From assembly GCA_026075535.2 (NCBI GenBank), contig AP026538.1, positions 13,276,337 to 13,340,336 on the forward strand: DNA of 64,000 nucleotides. The letters run 5' to 3'. This document shows, piece by piece, positions 20,992 through 31,828 of this stretch; the first letter of the stretch is position 1; each line of letters starts with the position of its first letter. The notes under the pieces are model-generated. The model had not been told where the DNA came from. It did not search any database and saw nothing but the letters and a program-made list of their open reading frames with translations. Origin of the DNA: Tricholoma matsutake (taxonomy: Eukaryota > Basidiomycota > Agaricomycetes > Agaricales > Tricholomataceae). A program made the translations under genes and the position numbers.

Positions 20992-21679
20992 TGTTAAGAA
21001 CTGATCCTAGAAGGCACATCGGAATCCGATCGGACCCTGTGGGTGAGGATAGCAGAAGGTTGTCGGGTTGTGGCGAATTCTGTGGAGGGGAAATGGAAAG
21101 GACTTGGCTTCAACTTGTAAGAAGCTCCACCCTTCACCTCGTCTGTTGTCCTAATTTCAAGACGAAGGTTTGGAGGTAGAAGTGGGGAAGTGCAGGTAAA
21201 CGTGGGAAGGAGTACGGAGGGACTTGGGTTAAGTTCAGATGAGAATAGAACTTCAGAGGGAGACTAGAGGTCGAGTTGAATGGAGTTCAGACTCTTAGAG
21301 AACTGAGGTAGGAGTAGAAGGAGGTTTAGATTGACAGGTTTAAGTTGAGTCTATGTCAATATATGAACTGAGGAATACAAGGTGAAACTAACTCAGCTTA
21401 AAAAGGTGGAACAGAAACAAAGACTGCAGCAGTGTCTCAACTGCATAGATAAATTACCTAGCAGGAGCCACACAGGAATCCATAGTCAAATTTGCAATAG
21501 AGACAGCAGCCTTGGGAAGGCAGCCATGGGTGTGTACAAGGTGGCCTGGTGCACTGCAGTGTGGGCAGTGCAAGGCGGCCGGGAATGAAAGTGGGTGGAG
21601 TAGACAAATGTCGGGTTCAACATGCAGAAAAGGGTCAGATGGATGCGAGTTCTGATCGGGTGAGGAATGGTTCTTGACA
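20992..21679 (-). repeat. 5' LTR of the Gypsy element
   Basis: Starts TGTTAAGAACTGATCC and ends TGGTTCTTGACA on the plus strand. No clear tRNA primer site is visible next to it on the internal side. Confidence 0.85.
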
Positions 21680-21682
21680 CAC

Positions 21683-21715
21683 ACTTAACCACTGAGCTAC
21701 AAAGTAATTATTCCT
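21683..21715 (-). repeat. Left-type tRNA-like head fragment of element 7
   Basis: Minus-strand TAGCTCAGTGGTTA (21686-21699) is a good box A. Box B is absent, cut off by the LTR. Confidence 0.5.
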
Positions 21716-21949
21716 CTACATACATTTAATACATTTATTACCCAACCAATGTGCATAGTTAATTGCAGCCATTAACAGAATAATTAATAAGTATGCAGAC
21801 ATGCTTGCATGACATGTGATATGTGACTGCCAGCTCACAACCACCACCGCCACCATTGTCCATGCCACCTCCTCCTCTCCAATCTACCACCACCACTGCA
21901 TGTGCACCTGCCACCACCACCTTCAAATGAGCCAACTGGACAGAATGCG

Positions 21950-22050
21950 GGCCCAAATGATGACAACTGTCATTTGGGCCATAGAGAAGTTTTTTTCTTT
22001 TTTCTTTTTCTTTTATCAATCAACTAATTGTAATTTATTGCTTTTTAGGT
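21950..22050 (+). other. H2 hairpin and decayed intron-like segment of element 7
   Basis: GGCCCAAATGA (21950-21960) pairs with TCATTTGGGCC (21970-21980). The donor site reads AGAAGTTTT instead of GTAAGT, while the branch-like ACTAATTG and CTTTTTAG acceptor are kept. Confidence 0.55.
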
Positions 22051-22870
22051 TGTATATTACTGGGGACGACCTTCCACAACAAAAAATGCGCAGCGCACAC
22101 CCACAGCCACCCAATCTCCTCCTCCCCTTTCAAATGGGATGTGAGGCTGTTGACACAGGCTAGGTGGGTGCAGAGTGATGCCAGGAGACCCCAGAAGGGG
22201 GATACCTACCTAGTAAGCACCCACCAACCCCCATAAGTGTGCCACATCACACTGATGCCCCCCAACCCCCAAACAGAAATCCACAACGATGCCAGTAATT
22301 TACATGCCCCATATGTTCCGCGCCAATCCATGTGGACTGTGCGGAGTCTGACCATCTGGTGACCAAAATGAAAAATTACACCCCCTTTGGCATGGACTCC
22401 GCCCCAGTCCACGCGGAGTCCGCATAAGTCTGCATGGAGTCTGCATAAGTCCACATAAGTCCACATAAGTCTGCACAGACTCCGACCATGTGGTGACCCA
22501 AATGAAGAATTGAGGCGTGGGTTGATGGTATATGGGTGGGTTTGTTCTGCCATACAGGATAAACAAAAATTTACGTTATTTATTAACTATTTAAAATACT
22601 TTCAACATAAAAAAAAAACAAGGATGCCCCCACAATGGGGGACATTTTATTGGTAGTATTAAATACAAAAAAAGTTGCCCCCCTGCCGAAGAAGGGGGCA
22701 GTAGACTATAGAATAAAATAAATAACCCACCGTCTCGCTAGCATGCAAGACAGCAGGGGCGGGTGCATTCATCGTTGGCCCTCTCTTGTGGCCCCCTCTT
22801 GTCCCCCCTCACCATTCCCCATTGGTCTGTACGCACCCCCCTTCCTCGTCGTTGTTCCACCCGCAATCCA

Positions 22871-23143
22871 CCCCACGAGCAGTTGCTCATGAGGCTGGGG
22901 GTGGGTGGTGCATTGTTGTCTCCTGTCCCTGTGCCTGGGCATCATTCCACCCACATTCCACCCCACGAGCAGTTGCTCGTGAGGCTGGGGGTGGGTGGCT
23001 TGTTGTTGTTGTTGTTCCACCTGCAATCCACCCCATGAGCAATTGCTTGTGAGGCTGGGGGCAGGTGGTGCACTGTCATCTCCTGTCCCTGTGCCTGGGC
23101 GTCATTCCACCCACATTCCACCCCACGAGCAGTTGCTCATGAG
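22871..23143. repeat. Four tandem H1 hairpins of element 6
   Basis: H1 cores (CCCCACGAGCAGTTGCTCGTG type) lie at 22871, 22961, 23031 and 23121, spaced 70-90 bp, the inverse of the cluster in element 5. Confidence 0.8.
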
Positions 23144-23448
23144 GCTGGGGGTGGGTGGCTTGTCATCATTTGTCGCCGTCATCCCCCATTTGGATTTCTG
23201 TCTTTTTCTCTTTTTTTTGGGGGGGGGGAGGGGTTTGGGCGCGTCAGTGCCATGTGGCACATATATGGGGGTTGGTGGGTGCTTACTAGGCAGGTATCCC
23301 CCTTCTGGGGTCTCCTGGCATCCCTCAGCACCCTCCTAGCCCGTGTCAACAGCCTCACATCCTGTTTGAACAGGGAGGAGGGGGATTGGGTGGGCATGGG
23401 CGTGGGTTGCACATTTTTTGTCATGGCAGGTCGTCCCCAGTAGTATAC

Positions 23449-23555
23449 AACCTAAAAAGCAATAAAATACAATTAGTTCATTGATAAAAACAAAAAGAAC
23501 AAAGAAAAAAAAACTTATCTATGGCCCAAACAACAGCTGCTCTCATTTGGGCCCA
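23449..23555 (-). other. Inverted intron-like segment and H2 of element 6
   Basis: On the minus strand GGGCCCAAATGAGAGC... pairs with ...TTGTTTGGGCC, followed by ATAAGT (donor G lost), a GAACTAATTG branch-like site and TGCTTTTTAGG acceptor. Confidence 0.5.
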
Positions 23556-23792
23556 CGTTCCATCCAGTCAGCTCGTTTAAAGGTGGTGGTGATGGTGGGA
23601 GTGGGCGTGGGAACAGTGGTGGCGTGCATGCATGCAGTGGTGGTGGTGGTAGAGTGGAGGGGAGCGAGGGAGGTGGTGGCGTCGATGGTGGTGGTGAGTG
23701 ATGAGCTGGCAATGTTGATGATGCGGCTGTGTGCTTTGTCATACAAAGCCAAACAGTGGTATATAGTTGCATCAATGGCCTGAAACAGTAAT

Positions 23793-23870
23793 GGCTCCAT
23801 AGTGTAATGGTAATGCGTGTCTGTACTCTCTTACTTAGTCATGAGGCTACGGGTTCAAATACCATTGGTG
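23793..23870 (+). repeat. tRNA-like head of element 6
   Basis: GGCTCCATAGTGTAATGG (23793-23810) contains box A and GGGTTCAAATACC (23851-23863) box B. This is the left-type head placed at the right end because the element is inverted. Confidence 0.65.
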
Positions 23871-24170
23871 ACATTATTTTGCTAAGCTCAAATGGTCTGT
23901 TCGGATGCATGCGGACTGTCCTTGCTCATCTGACCTGATTGATCATGGATGTGGACAGACAAAATCTGCGGAATCTGAGTAAAATTCACGGATTTCATGT
24001 TAGTCTGCATGGATCTGTGTGGACTGTCACACTGTGTTGCACAGCGAAAATGGTTTATTGTATGGATTGCAAATCTGCATGGAGTCCGTGCAATTCCGCA
24101 TGGATCCATGCAGAACATATGGGGCAGTGTAAAGACCTCGACAATGCCAACCTACCTCCCACTCCCACCA

Positions 24171-24690
24171 CTGCAAGCGCCTGCTTGCAGGTTGGGTAGG
24201 GTGAGTGGATGACAGTAGGCACTGATGACAACAAAGAATGTGCACCAGGGCCCCACCACGATGAGGAACAGCCCCAGGAACCACCACAATGACCCAGATG
24301 CCAATGCCAACACACCACCTGCCTCCAGCCCCATGTGTGACTGCTCGTGGGCTGGATAATGGGTGGAACAACTCTGGTGACAATGATGAAACACTGAACA
24401 GCACCACCACCACCACCACCAGGGCCAGATGATGACAACAAGTGCCATGGCACCCACCCCACGCCTATGAGCAACTGCTTGTAGGGTGGATTGTGGGGAT
24501 GGATGATGGGAGGGAAATGACAGGGAAGCAGGAACGAGGGCCCAGGAGACATCAGCAATGTCTCCTGGGCCCTAAGTAAGTTTTTTTATTTAATGGTCTT
24601 CCTTTTGGTGCAACTAGCAACACAAACAGGCCCCGCAATGAACGATGCACCACCCACCCCCAGCCCCACAGAGCAACTGCTCATGGGGTG
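24171..24690 (+). repeat. H1 and H2 hairpins of element 7
   Basis: H1 cores are at 24171-24190 (CTGCAAGC/GCTTGCAG), 24330, 24464 and 24664. H2 at 24538-24572 has a perfect 15 bp stem GGGCCCAGGAGACAT/ATGTCTCCTGGGCCC with loop CAGCA, followed by GTAAGT at 24576. No clear acceptor follows. Confidence 0.65.
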
Positions 24691-24879
24691 GATGGTGAGT
24701 GGAACAAGAATGAGGACAGCACTGAATGACATGGCAGGCCCAGCACCAGAGCAGGGAGGACGATGGGCACCAAGGGCGACAACAGGGAGATATGGGACCA
24801 CAGGGAGTGGGCAGGATGACAGTGATGAGGCTCAACCCGGAAACCCAAACAAGACTTACTAAATGGCTTCAGATGGTAT

Positions 24880-26100
24880 AACACAAGTCAGAGGAAGGAT
24901 GCGAGGCCCTCTAGATGTCACCTGTCAGATCGACCGTCAAATAGTCATAAAAGGGCTGCTTGTTGAAGCAATTCAAAGCTAAAAGAATGTGTTTCAAGGT
25001 TTTTTCGAGGTTTTTCGAGCAATTTCAAGGCTAGATCAATGAATTCAGAGTGCACAAATATGTTCGGATGCAAGATCGGGGGACTAGACGAGTAGTAGAA
25101 GCAAAACAAAGGCGAATCAAGGGAAATGAGAGTGAAAATAGCATAATTCAAAGATTTTTGAGGATTTTCAAGGAAGTTTAGCGTAAAACACCAAACTTCA
25201 GACTGAATAAGACTAAACTGAACTCTCAAATCACTGTGATCTGGGAGGAAGATGACGACTTCCTTGTTTTTCTTTGTATCTAGTACATCTTTTTATATAA
25301 AATAAAGAAACTACCTAAAAAGGCTAGAGAACATGAGGCAAACATGTGGAAAACTCGAGGCAAAAGATAATAGAAGTATATCAGAACAATAAAGCGAGAC
25401 TAGAAAGGGTGAATATAACACATGATGAAGAAATAATAAGAAAGAATAGCTAAAAGTGGACTGTCCTTGTTATAAATTGAATAAAACATCGGAAACTGCT
25501 TCGAGTGGATTGTATGCATGCACATGCGGTCGAAATGTGTTCAATATACTCGAGATAGTGTCCCATGTGTCCAGCATACGTCCGAAGATCGTTCGAATAG
25601 GAAATACTGTGTCCAAAGATGTTTTTCGAAGATTTTCGAAGATTCTTCGGACTTCATTTGTGGCCCGAAATCGGTGCGATATTGTTCGACAATGGTAGGG
25701 GATATGTCTGGCATGTGTGCGATGACCATTCGGATAGCGATATAGTGTCCGATGTTGATTTTCAATGTTCGATGATTTTTGAAGTCAGTCGAGGAAATAT
25801 CAGACTTGTTTGAAGGCCGATATTGCTGTGATATTGCTCCAAACTGGTTCAGAACTCATCGACAATGTTCCAAGTGTATATTCTGAGCTGTACAAAGGTT
25901 GGGGAAATTGTATTATGGCGGCCAAAGGCATACGAAGAATTTCGAAGTGTTGCAAAGATTTTCGAAGCATTTTCGTGACTTTGTAGAGGTTTGTAGAGCT
26001 TTGGAGGGGTTTGTAGATGTGTTTTCCGAGCTTGAACGACAAGGTGGACCTATCAACGGGCACCCGGAATGGCAAACCCAGGAGATGCACCAAGGACAGT
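24880..26100. other. Unclassified insert-like stretch with CGAAGATTTTCGAAG repeats
   Basis: Composition differs from the flanking element: many short TTTTCGAAGA, TTCGAGG and GTTCGAAT motifs, AT-rich leader, no convincing frame. A short minus frame (24945-25229) is not recognised. It may be a separate non-coding insertion in element 7. Ends were not found. Confidence 0.35.
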
Positions 26101-26116
26101 GGGGCCATGTCACCTC

Positions 26117-26345
26117 CCCCTCCCCCTGCATTTCGCGCGGGGAGTGTTTTTTTATACTTTTAATTATTTAATAGTATTGTGCCTCCCCCTCCCCCATTTT
26201 GCTTGGGGAGAATTTTTTTTTCCTTTATGTTTTTACCTCGCCCCTCACACCAAATGTGAGGGCTTTTTATATATATAAATAATGTAGTTTATATAGTTAA
26301 TCACATCATCCCCACTCCCTCATGTTGAACGCGAGGGAGGTGGTT
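26117..26345. repeat. H3-type C/G-rich hairpins of element 7
   Basis: Four C-rich/G-rich inverted pairs (such as CCCCTCACACCAAATGTGAGGG and CCCTCATGTTGAACGCGAGGG) are separated by AT-rich linkers of 40-60 bp. Confidence 0.6.
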
Positions 26346-26435
26346 AATTAAAAAACTTTGCCCTTAACTACTTAGAAAAAAAAAGAGTTATGAGTCTGAG
26401 CATCATAAATAAACCTTATATTACCAACTAATAAT

Positions 26436-26530
26436 TCTCCTGTGGCTCAACTGGTTTAGCACACTTGCTTGGTTTGTCATGCGATCACTTTATGGTGAGG
26501 CCTTGAGTTCAATCCCTGCTTTGTACAACT
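26436..26530 (+). repeat. tRNA-like head (right type) of element 7
   Basis: Box A TGGCTCAACTGG (26443-26454) and box B GAGTTCAATCCC (26505-26516). Confidence 0.7.
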
Positions 26531-26685
26531 TCATTTTGTAGGCACTTTGAGAACTTAGGACTCGAAATTTAATTCTCTATTAAACTCTAAGTTGATTTAC
26601 TTGGAGTCCCACTGGAATAACTGGACAAACCGGAGTCCAATCGGAATAGCCAGGGGAGTGTAAATTACAGACCATTACTGCCATA

Positions 26686-27890
26686 ATCTGCAAGACTAAG
26701 AACTGAACAACATGAGACCCTTAAAAAGGAGGTGGAGCACCTACCAGAACTGGTGAAAGAGAACTTCAAAACCTGGAAGGATGGTGCCCAGCCTTTCCAG
26801 CTAATGCACAGGTACTTGGCCAAGATGTCCTACTTCATGTAGCAACAGGTGTGGGTAAATCAGGTATTGCAGCTGGTCTGCACCTTCTACCATCAACCAA
26901 AGGCAAAGTGATGTTGGTGGTCTCACCACTCCTTTCACTTCATGAAGAGCAAGTGACTACTTTCCAAGAGGAATTTTCTCTGAAAGCTATGGCAATGAAT
27001 AGCTCGAGCAGGAGTGGCAAGAAAGAGATCATGGCCATAAGTTTACAGCAGGGCTAATCACAAAAACAAAACTCAATGATTATACCAGGAAATCATTAAT
27101 GGGGAGTGGCAGATAGTCATTCTGTCCCCCAGATGTTGCTATCTCAACAGTTCATTGATGGTGTTCTATGCAAACCTCAATTTGGATTGCATTGTCCTTC
27201 AGTGTTCATTGATGAAGCACATTGCATATCCCACTGGGGGTATCATTCTGCAAGAAGTATGCATCACTTGGCATCATACAAGTGTTCCTTCCAAAGTCCA
27301 CCCCAATTATTGCTGTGACAGTGACACTCACCCTTCCCATACAAAATGATTTATTTAATTACAAAGCTTCAATTTGCTCATGACAATTACCTTTTCATCA
27401 ACATTGGAAATGATCACCCAAATGTCTCACAAGTGGTTCAAGCAATGGAACATCCAATGAGCACCTACTGTGATCTCGACTTCCTAGTACCAGAGTATAT
27501 GGGTCACCCTGAAGATATAAAGAAAGGTTTTCTTTACTGGGATGATATCAATATTGGGGGAAACATTGTTGACCATCTCAATGCTCATGTTGTGGTGGAA
27601 TTCTGTGGACAAGGTCTTATTTGCTCCTATAATGCAGCAATGTCTAGGAAATATTGAGCTGATGTCATGCAGCTGTTCAAAGCAGGTCCATATACTGGTT
27701 TGCACTGATGCTGCAGGAATGGTGAGTAGTATTGCCATTTGAAAGATGAAAAGTGAACTTATTGGGGCATGCTTTATGGTTGTAACATTGCAGATGTGGA
27801 TATAGACATACAGTGGAAAGCCCCCACAAACCTTTCATCATGGGTTCAACATGCCAGTCATGCTGCTTGAGCTCCAGGCTGTCAAGGCTT
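26686..27890 (+). pseudogene. RecQ-like helicase remnant
   Basis: Fragments in several frames keep the order of RecQ-type DEAH-box helicases. Walker A is GQDVLLHVATGVGKSG near 26817. Motif Ia is VMLVVSPLLSLHEEQ. Motif II is PSVFIDEAHCISHWG near 27205-27240. The second RecA-like domain has HVVVEFCGQGLICSYNAAMS, VCTDAAGM, and near 27778-27870 CNIADVDIDIQWKAP with WVQHAS. A GTGAGT donor at 27721 follows DAAGM, where an intron would rejoin GCNIADVD. RecQ helicases unwind DNA during recombination; related genes occur near fungal telomeres and in mobile elements. Many frame breaks make this a pseudogene. Confidence 0.75.
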
Positions 27891-28799
27891 AGCTATCATG
27901 TTCTGTATTCAAAGTCAATGTCAACAATTTAGAAGAGGAACCTGAACCACTCTCAGCATTGACTAGAGGTAGAGGTCATGGACCTGGGCATGGAAGAGTA
28001 TGAGGGGAGTGAGGTGGTGCCAGATATGGGGTTTAGCATGGACAAAAGTGCAGGACCCACAGTGGCATGTACAATATCATTGCACCCATTGATGAACTGA
28101 CCACCATTGCAGATGATGCCCCCAGGGAAGGATTGTATTCATACATACAGATGACCATCTGCCACTAGGCAATAGCATGGGTACTCCCATGGGTACCCAG
28201 AGCTCTACCTGTACCTGTACCCACATGGGTAGAAACCTGTTGACTCGTGGGTTGATATGCAGTGGGTACAGGTGGGTACTGGCAGGTGTTGATTCCCGCA
28301 TGGGTTTCATAGCACTGCCAGGCCAAGTATATGAATTATATAAATTAATTGTATCTAAACTAACTATTTTAAGTGTACTAAAATCCACCCCACCTCGCAT
28401 TTGCAAGCTAGAGGGGGGTGGTGGTCATGACTTCATGCTAGTAAGTACATTAGTTAGTAGGAATATAAAAAAAAGACAAGAAAAATAATAAACGTATGGC
28501 CCAGTGGCAGGGGTGGGTGCTGGGTTGGTGCCATCATTCCCTCCTCCTCCTCATCCCCTTGTCCCCCTCCTTGTTATTCTGCATCATCGTTGTCTGGTCC
28601 TGGTCCTGGTCCTGGTCGTTGTAGTCCTGGCCATTGTGGTCCTAGTTGTCATCGCCCTCCATCCCCCCTGGTTTGTCATTAAGCACCTGCAATCCATCCT
28701 ATGAGCAGGGGCTCACAGTGGTGTGGTGGGTGCTGGGTTGGCTTCATCATCCTGTTGTTGTTGCTGTTGTTGCTGTTGTTGGTAGTTCTGAACTAGTCA

Positions 28800-28900
28800 G
28801 TAGCCAAAAATGATTGTTAGTAACAAAAAAATGAAATGAGGAGGAAAAAGAATTACCAACAGCCCAAGAGATGTCATTGATGTCTCTTGGGGCTTTTTTG
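28800..28900 (-). other. H2 and intron-like module
   Basis: CCAAGAGA pairs with TCTCTTGG (28864-28890). On the minus strand GTAATTC then TACTAACAATC and TGGCTAC follow, an intron-like layout with a decayed acceptor. Confidence 0.45.
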
Positions 28901-29044
28901 CTTTTGTTGTCATTGTCGTGTTGTCTTGTCCTTGTCCTGGTCATCTGTTGTTGATCTGGGTTACTTCATACCACCCAGCCTGGGCCAGCCACCCCATGAG
29001 CAGGGGCTTGTGGCAGTGGCAGGGTGGGGTTCATTGTCATCATC

Positions 29045-29145
29045 AGATCTAGTAACATTAGTTAGTAACAATAAAATGAAAAGAGAAAGAAAAAAGACTT
29101 ACATACAGCCCAAGAAACACTGTCCATGTTTCTTAGGCCCTTGCT
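29045..29145 (-). other. H2 variant and intron-like module
   Basis: AAGAAACA pairs with TGTTTCTT inside GCC/GGC (29108-29138). On the minus strand GTAAGTC, then GTTACTAACTAATG and CTAG. The stem differs from the GAGATG type by paired changes. Confidence 0.55.
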
Positions 29146-29889
29146 TTGGTCTGCTGGTGGTTTGGTCTGCTGGGTGGGGCCCTGCTCATTTGGTCGTCCT
29201 GGTCATCCTTGTTGCAAGCTGGGATGGTCGAGTCATTGTCACAATGATTACAAATAAATGTAAATAACACATCAACAATCAATGAAGATGCAATTACCAT
29301 GTGCACACAAGGCCAAATTGTCCATGCGCATCCCAGGGGTATATAAACCCTCCCATTTCTACTGGTGGAGCTGGGCTTGCCCCACTTTCATTTTTAATAT
29401 GTAGTTAATAATTTTAAATAGACTTAGATGTTATATTTTGAGCTGTTACCTCCTTTTTGGTGATGGGTAGGGCATGGGTTGTGGGTTGGTATTCCATGAC
29501 CCATACCCATACCTGTGACCCATACAGTTTACCTGTACCCATGCTATTGCCTATCTGCTGCCATGCCATCTTGACCAAAATTTTGGTAACACTCCACCTG
29601 GTAAGCCTCAGCATATCATGCAAGTGTATCATATGAGGTCTTTACACTCCCCCCCGGCCCAATCTGAGCGGACTCCACTCGGACACTCAGACAGTCTGAG
29701 GACAGTCATAGGACTTTGCTCAGACTTTGTTTGGACTTTGTTGGCTGAAAGTCCTGCCAAACTAGATGTCCAGTCCGAGCTGAGTCCTCAGACTGTCCTA
29801 GGACTGTCCAAGCATCCGAGCAGAGTATGAGTGGACCAGAACATCCTAGGACTGTCCGAGTTGCTTATATAATTGACTGAAAAAATCAG

Positions 29890-29980
29890 TGGCTACCGCA
29901 GGGATTGAACCCTCATAGTCACATGATAAATTTACAATTAAGGCAGCAATATAACTGTTAGACTAAAGTATCATTACAGG
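29890..29980 (-). repeat. tRNA-like head (left type) of element 2
   Basis: Minus-strand GGGTTCAATCCC box B (29901-29912) and a decayed box A near 29960, as in element 1. Confidence 0.6.
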
Positions 29981-30441
29981 TAGATAGTTTTATCTCTCTA
30001 TGTACTGCCCCGGCTGTGATGACAAATCAACACAGCCATGTCACCAACGATGATGCCAGCTCATCATTGATCATCACCAACCACCACCACCACCACCACT
30101 CGACAATGCCACCTCCCTCCCATGTCCCACTGCTGCCACCACCCCCTGAACACCCCACAGCCATGGGTCCCATGCCAGCACACGATGAAATGGGCCCAAA
30201 CGACGATAGAGTTTTCTTTTTTCTTTTCTCATGTTTTCCTTAAGCTAACACATTTTTTCATTAATTATAGGTTATATCTATACTGTAGCAGCACAATGAC
30301 CCCCAAACCACCAGACAAGGAACAACAATGAGACCATGACCCAGGACCCACCCCTGCCATTGTGAGCAACTGCTCCCATGGGGGAGAGCAGCTGCTAACA
30401 GCGATGACAATGGCAGGGAATGATGACACCACCCACCCCAG

Positions 30442-30465
30442 CCCTATGAGCCACTGCTCATAGGG
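30442..30465. repeat. Perfect H1 hairpin of element 2
   Basis: CCCTATGAGC (30442-30451) pairs fully with GCTCATAGGG (30456-30465) around CACT. Confidence 0.75.
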
Positions 30466-30501
30466 TGGACGACAGGTGGAACAATGACAATCAGGGGAGA
30501 C

Positions 30502-31801
30502 TAGTGTTTAAAGGTCCAGTCTGTAGGACCCAAAAAAAGACCGAAACTGAACTGAACTGGACTGATTAGGACTGGACCAGTGGTCTATTTATGGACCGGT
30601 CTTTTTCAGTCCAGTTGCTGGTCTTTCGTTTTGAAAAATATAGTAGGACCAATGAAAAACCAGTTGAAACTGGTTGCGACTGGTCTTTTGCCCCAACGTA
30701 TGTTGGACCTTACTCCCACACATATTTACTTCATTTTCGGTCCCTGAATCATCAAGAATTGGGTGAGATATGACCAAAAACATTTTTGTACAAGTATTTT
30801 GTTGTATCAGAACAACTTTGATTGCATTGCTTATTACCTGAGCTATAATTTTTTTTGTACAGCTATATGACATCATAAAAGTAACAACAACACACCTAAT
30901 CATCTGTACCATGGGATTTTATTCATAAAACAGCCCAAATGAGTGCAACTACAAACTACAAATTACAAACTACAAACTGCAACTTGAATGCATGTCCTTT
31001 CAGTTTTGGCCATATCTCAGTCAAATCTTGACAGAATTGGTTATATTTTGGATCGGTCTATGGAGCATTACAATCTCACAAGAGGCAGAGCAATATATTA
31101 CCCTGGAGAAAATGTTGGGAATAATGGGGGAAAAAGACACTTTTTCACTGGGGAAAAATAAAAGGAGCCATCAGTAAAAATATGTTATTTTCCCACACTT
31201 TGTCCCTTTGGTTGCTGCAGGAAAACAACTAATCTGTTTCCAGGAGAAAAACTTGTGAACATTAGGGGGAAAAAGGTCATTTTCCCACATATTCCCACTT
31301 TTTTCTCTGTGGAAAAATAACTAATCTGTTTCTAGGTGAAAAAATTGTGGAAGTCAGGAGAAAAAATGTTATTTTTGCCAGATATAGAGAAAATGTGGAA
31401 AAAAAGATATATTTCCCCTCCATTTTTACCTGATTTTCTCCTGGGAATGAATGAGTTATTTTTGCTGAGCAAGAGCAAAGAGAAAAGTGTGGGGAAAATA
31501 ACATTTTTTTACTGATGGTTCCTTTTATTTTTCCCCAGGGAAAAAGTGTCTTTTTTCCCTATTATTCCCAACATATTCTCCAGGGTAATATATTGCTCTG
31601 CCTCTTGTGTCTCTATCCATGAATATAATATATATGAGGTAATGGTCATATTTGTTGAGATACATATGGGTTATTTGGCATGATAAATTTTATGACAAAA
31701 GACCGGTCCTCAAATATCTGGGTCAGTCCTAGACCGGTTGCGGTTGCCGGTTGCCCCATTTGGAAGTCAAAAACCAGACTGGACTGGACCTTTAAACACT
31801 A
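30502..31801. mobile_element. Non-autonomous hAT-like element (1300 bp)
   Basis: Ends TAGTGTTTAAAGGTCCAGTC and GACTGGACCTTTAAACACTA are inverted repeats. The octamer GGGGAGAC is duplicated exactly (30494-30501, 31802-31809). An 8 bp duplication and TAGTG ends fit the hAT superfamily. No transposase frame is present. Subterminal AGACCGGTCC-type motifs repeat, possible transposase-binding sites. A second copy is at 55020-55858. Confidence 0.85.
31078..31609. repeat. Foldback insert inside the hAT-like element
   Basis: ACAAGAGGCAGAGCAATATA and its inverse near 31583-31609 bound a stretch of A/G-rich then T/C-rich sequence that pairs along most of its length. The block is absent from the related copy at 55020-55858, so it is a later insertion. 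Confidence 0.6.
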
Positions 31802-31828
31802 GGGGAGACGCCAATGACAGCCAGCACC

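Larger units (their letters stand above)
13988..21679 (-). mobile_element. Full-length chromodomain Ty3/Gypsy retrotransposon
   Basis: Two related LTRs (13988-14692 and 20992-21679) bracket, in minus-strand sense, gag, protease, reverse transcriptase, RNase H, integrase and a chromodomain remnant. This is the order of Metaviridae chromoviruses. A purine-rich tract (AAGGGGAAAATAC) abuts the 3' LTR as a polypurine tract. A 1.1 kb region between integrase and the 3' LTR holds an antisense gene-like ORF. Flanking bases do not form a clean 5 bp duplication, and the outermost bases of the left LTR are CAT instead of TGT, so rearrangement after insertion is possible. Stops and lost catalytic residues make it inactive. 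Confidence 0.9.
22293..24138 (-). mobile_element. Composite TIR element 6 (1846 bp) nested in element 7
   Basis: The left end CAGTAATTTACATGCCCCATATG and right end CATATGGGGCAGTGTAAAGACCT are inverted. Flanking nonamers CAACGATGC (22284-22292) and CGACAATGC (24139-24147) match at 7 of 9, both differences being CG/CA transitions, consistent with a decayed target duplication. It lies in opposite orientation to element 5. It has C/G-rich H3 hairpins (22624-22710), four tandem H1, a block matching 5070-5270 inverted, an inverted intron-like segment, H2 and an outward tRNA-like head near its right end. I find no head in its other arm. Confidence 0.7.
21680..26670 (+). mobile_element. Old composite TIR element 7, interrupted
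   Basis: From 21680 the order matches element 5: a left-type head fragment, C-rich block, H2, intron-like segment and the block ending in TAGTAAGCACCCACCAACC. Element 6 interrupts it at 22293-24138. H1 hairpins (24171, 24330, 24464, 24664), a 15 bp H2 at 24538-24572, H3-type hairpins at 26117-26340, a right-type head at 26436-26530 and the end GGGGAGTGTAAATTACAG (to 26670) follow. The left array and terminus are missing, replaced by the Gypsy LTR. The segment 24880-26100 is foreign to the family layout. Confidence 0.6.
28166..29553 (+). mobile_element. TIR element (1388 bp) with TAGGCAATAGCATGGGTA ends
   Basis: The left end TAGGCAATAGCATGGGTAC and right end GTACCCATGCTATTGCCTA are inverted. 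Flanking octamers TCTGCCAC and TCTGCTGC match at 6 of 8, suggesting an 8 bp duplication. Tandem GGGTAC-type motifs lie inside both ends. The interior carries the same H3, H1 (28697, 28991), H2 and intron-like modules as the composite elements, in inverted orientation. No protein frame is seen. Confidence 0.55.

Noticed and set aside
13983..21684. 5 bp duplication around the full-length Gypsy element
   Set aside because: TTGCC and CACAC do not match; the solo LTR shows that the family does make 5 bp duplications, so rearrangement is likelier.
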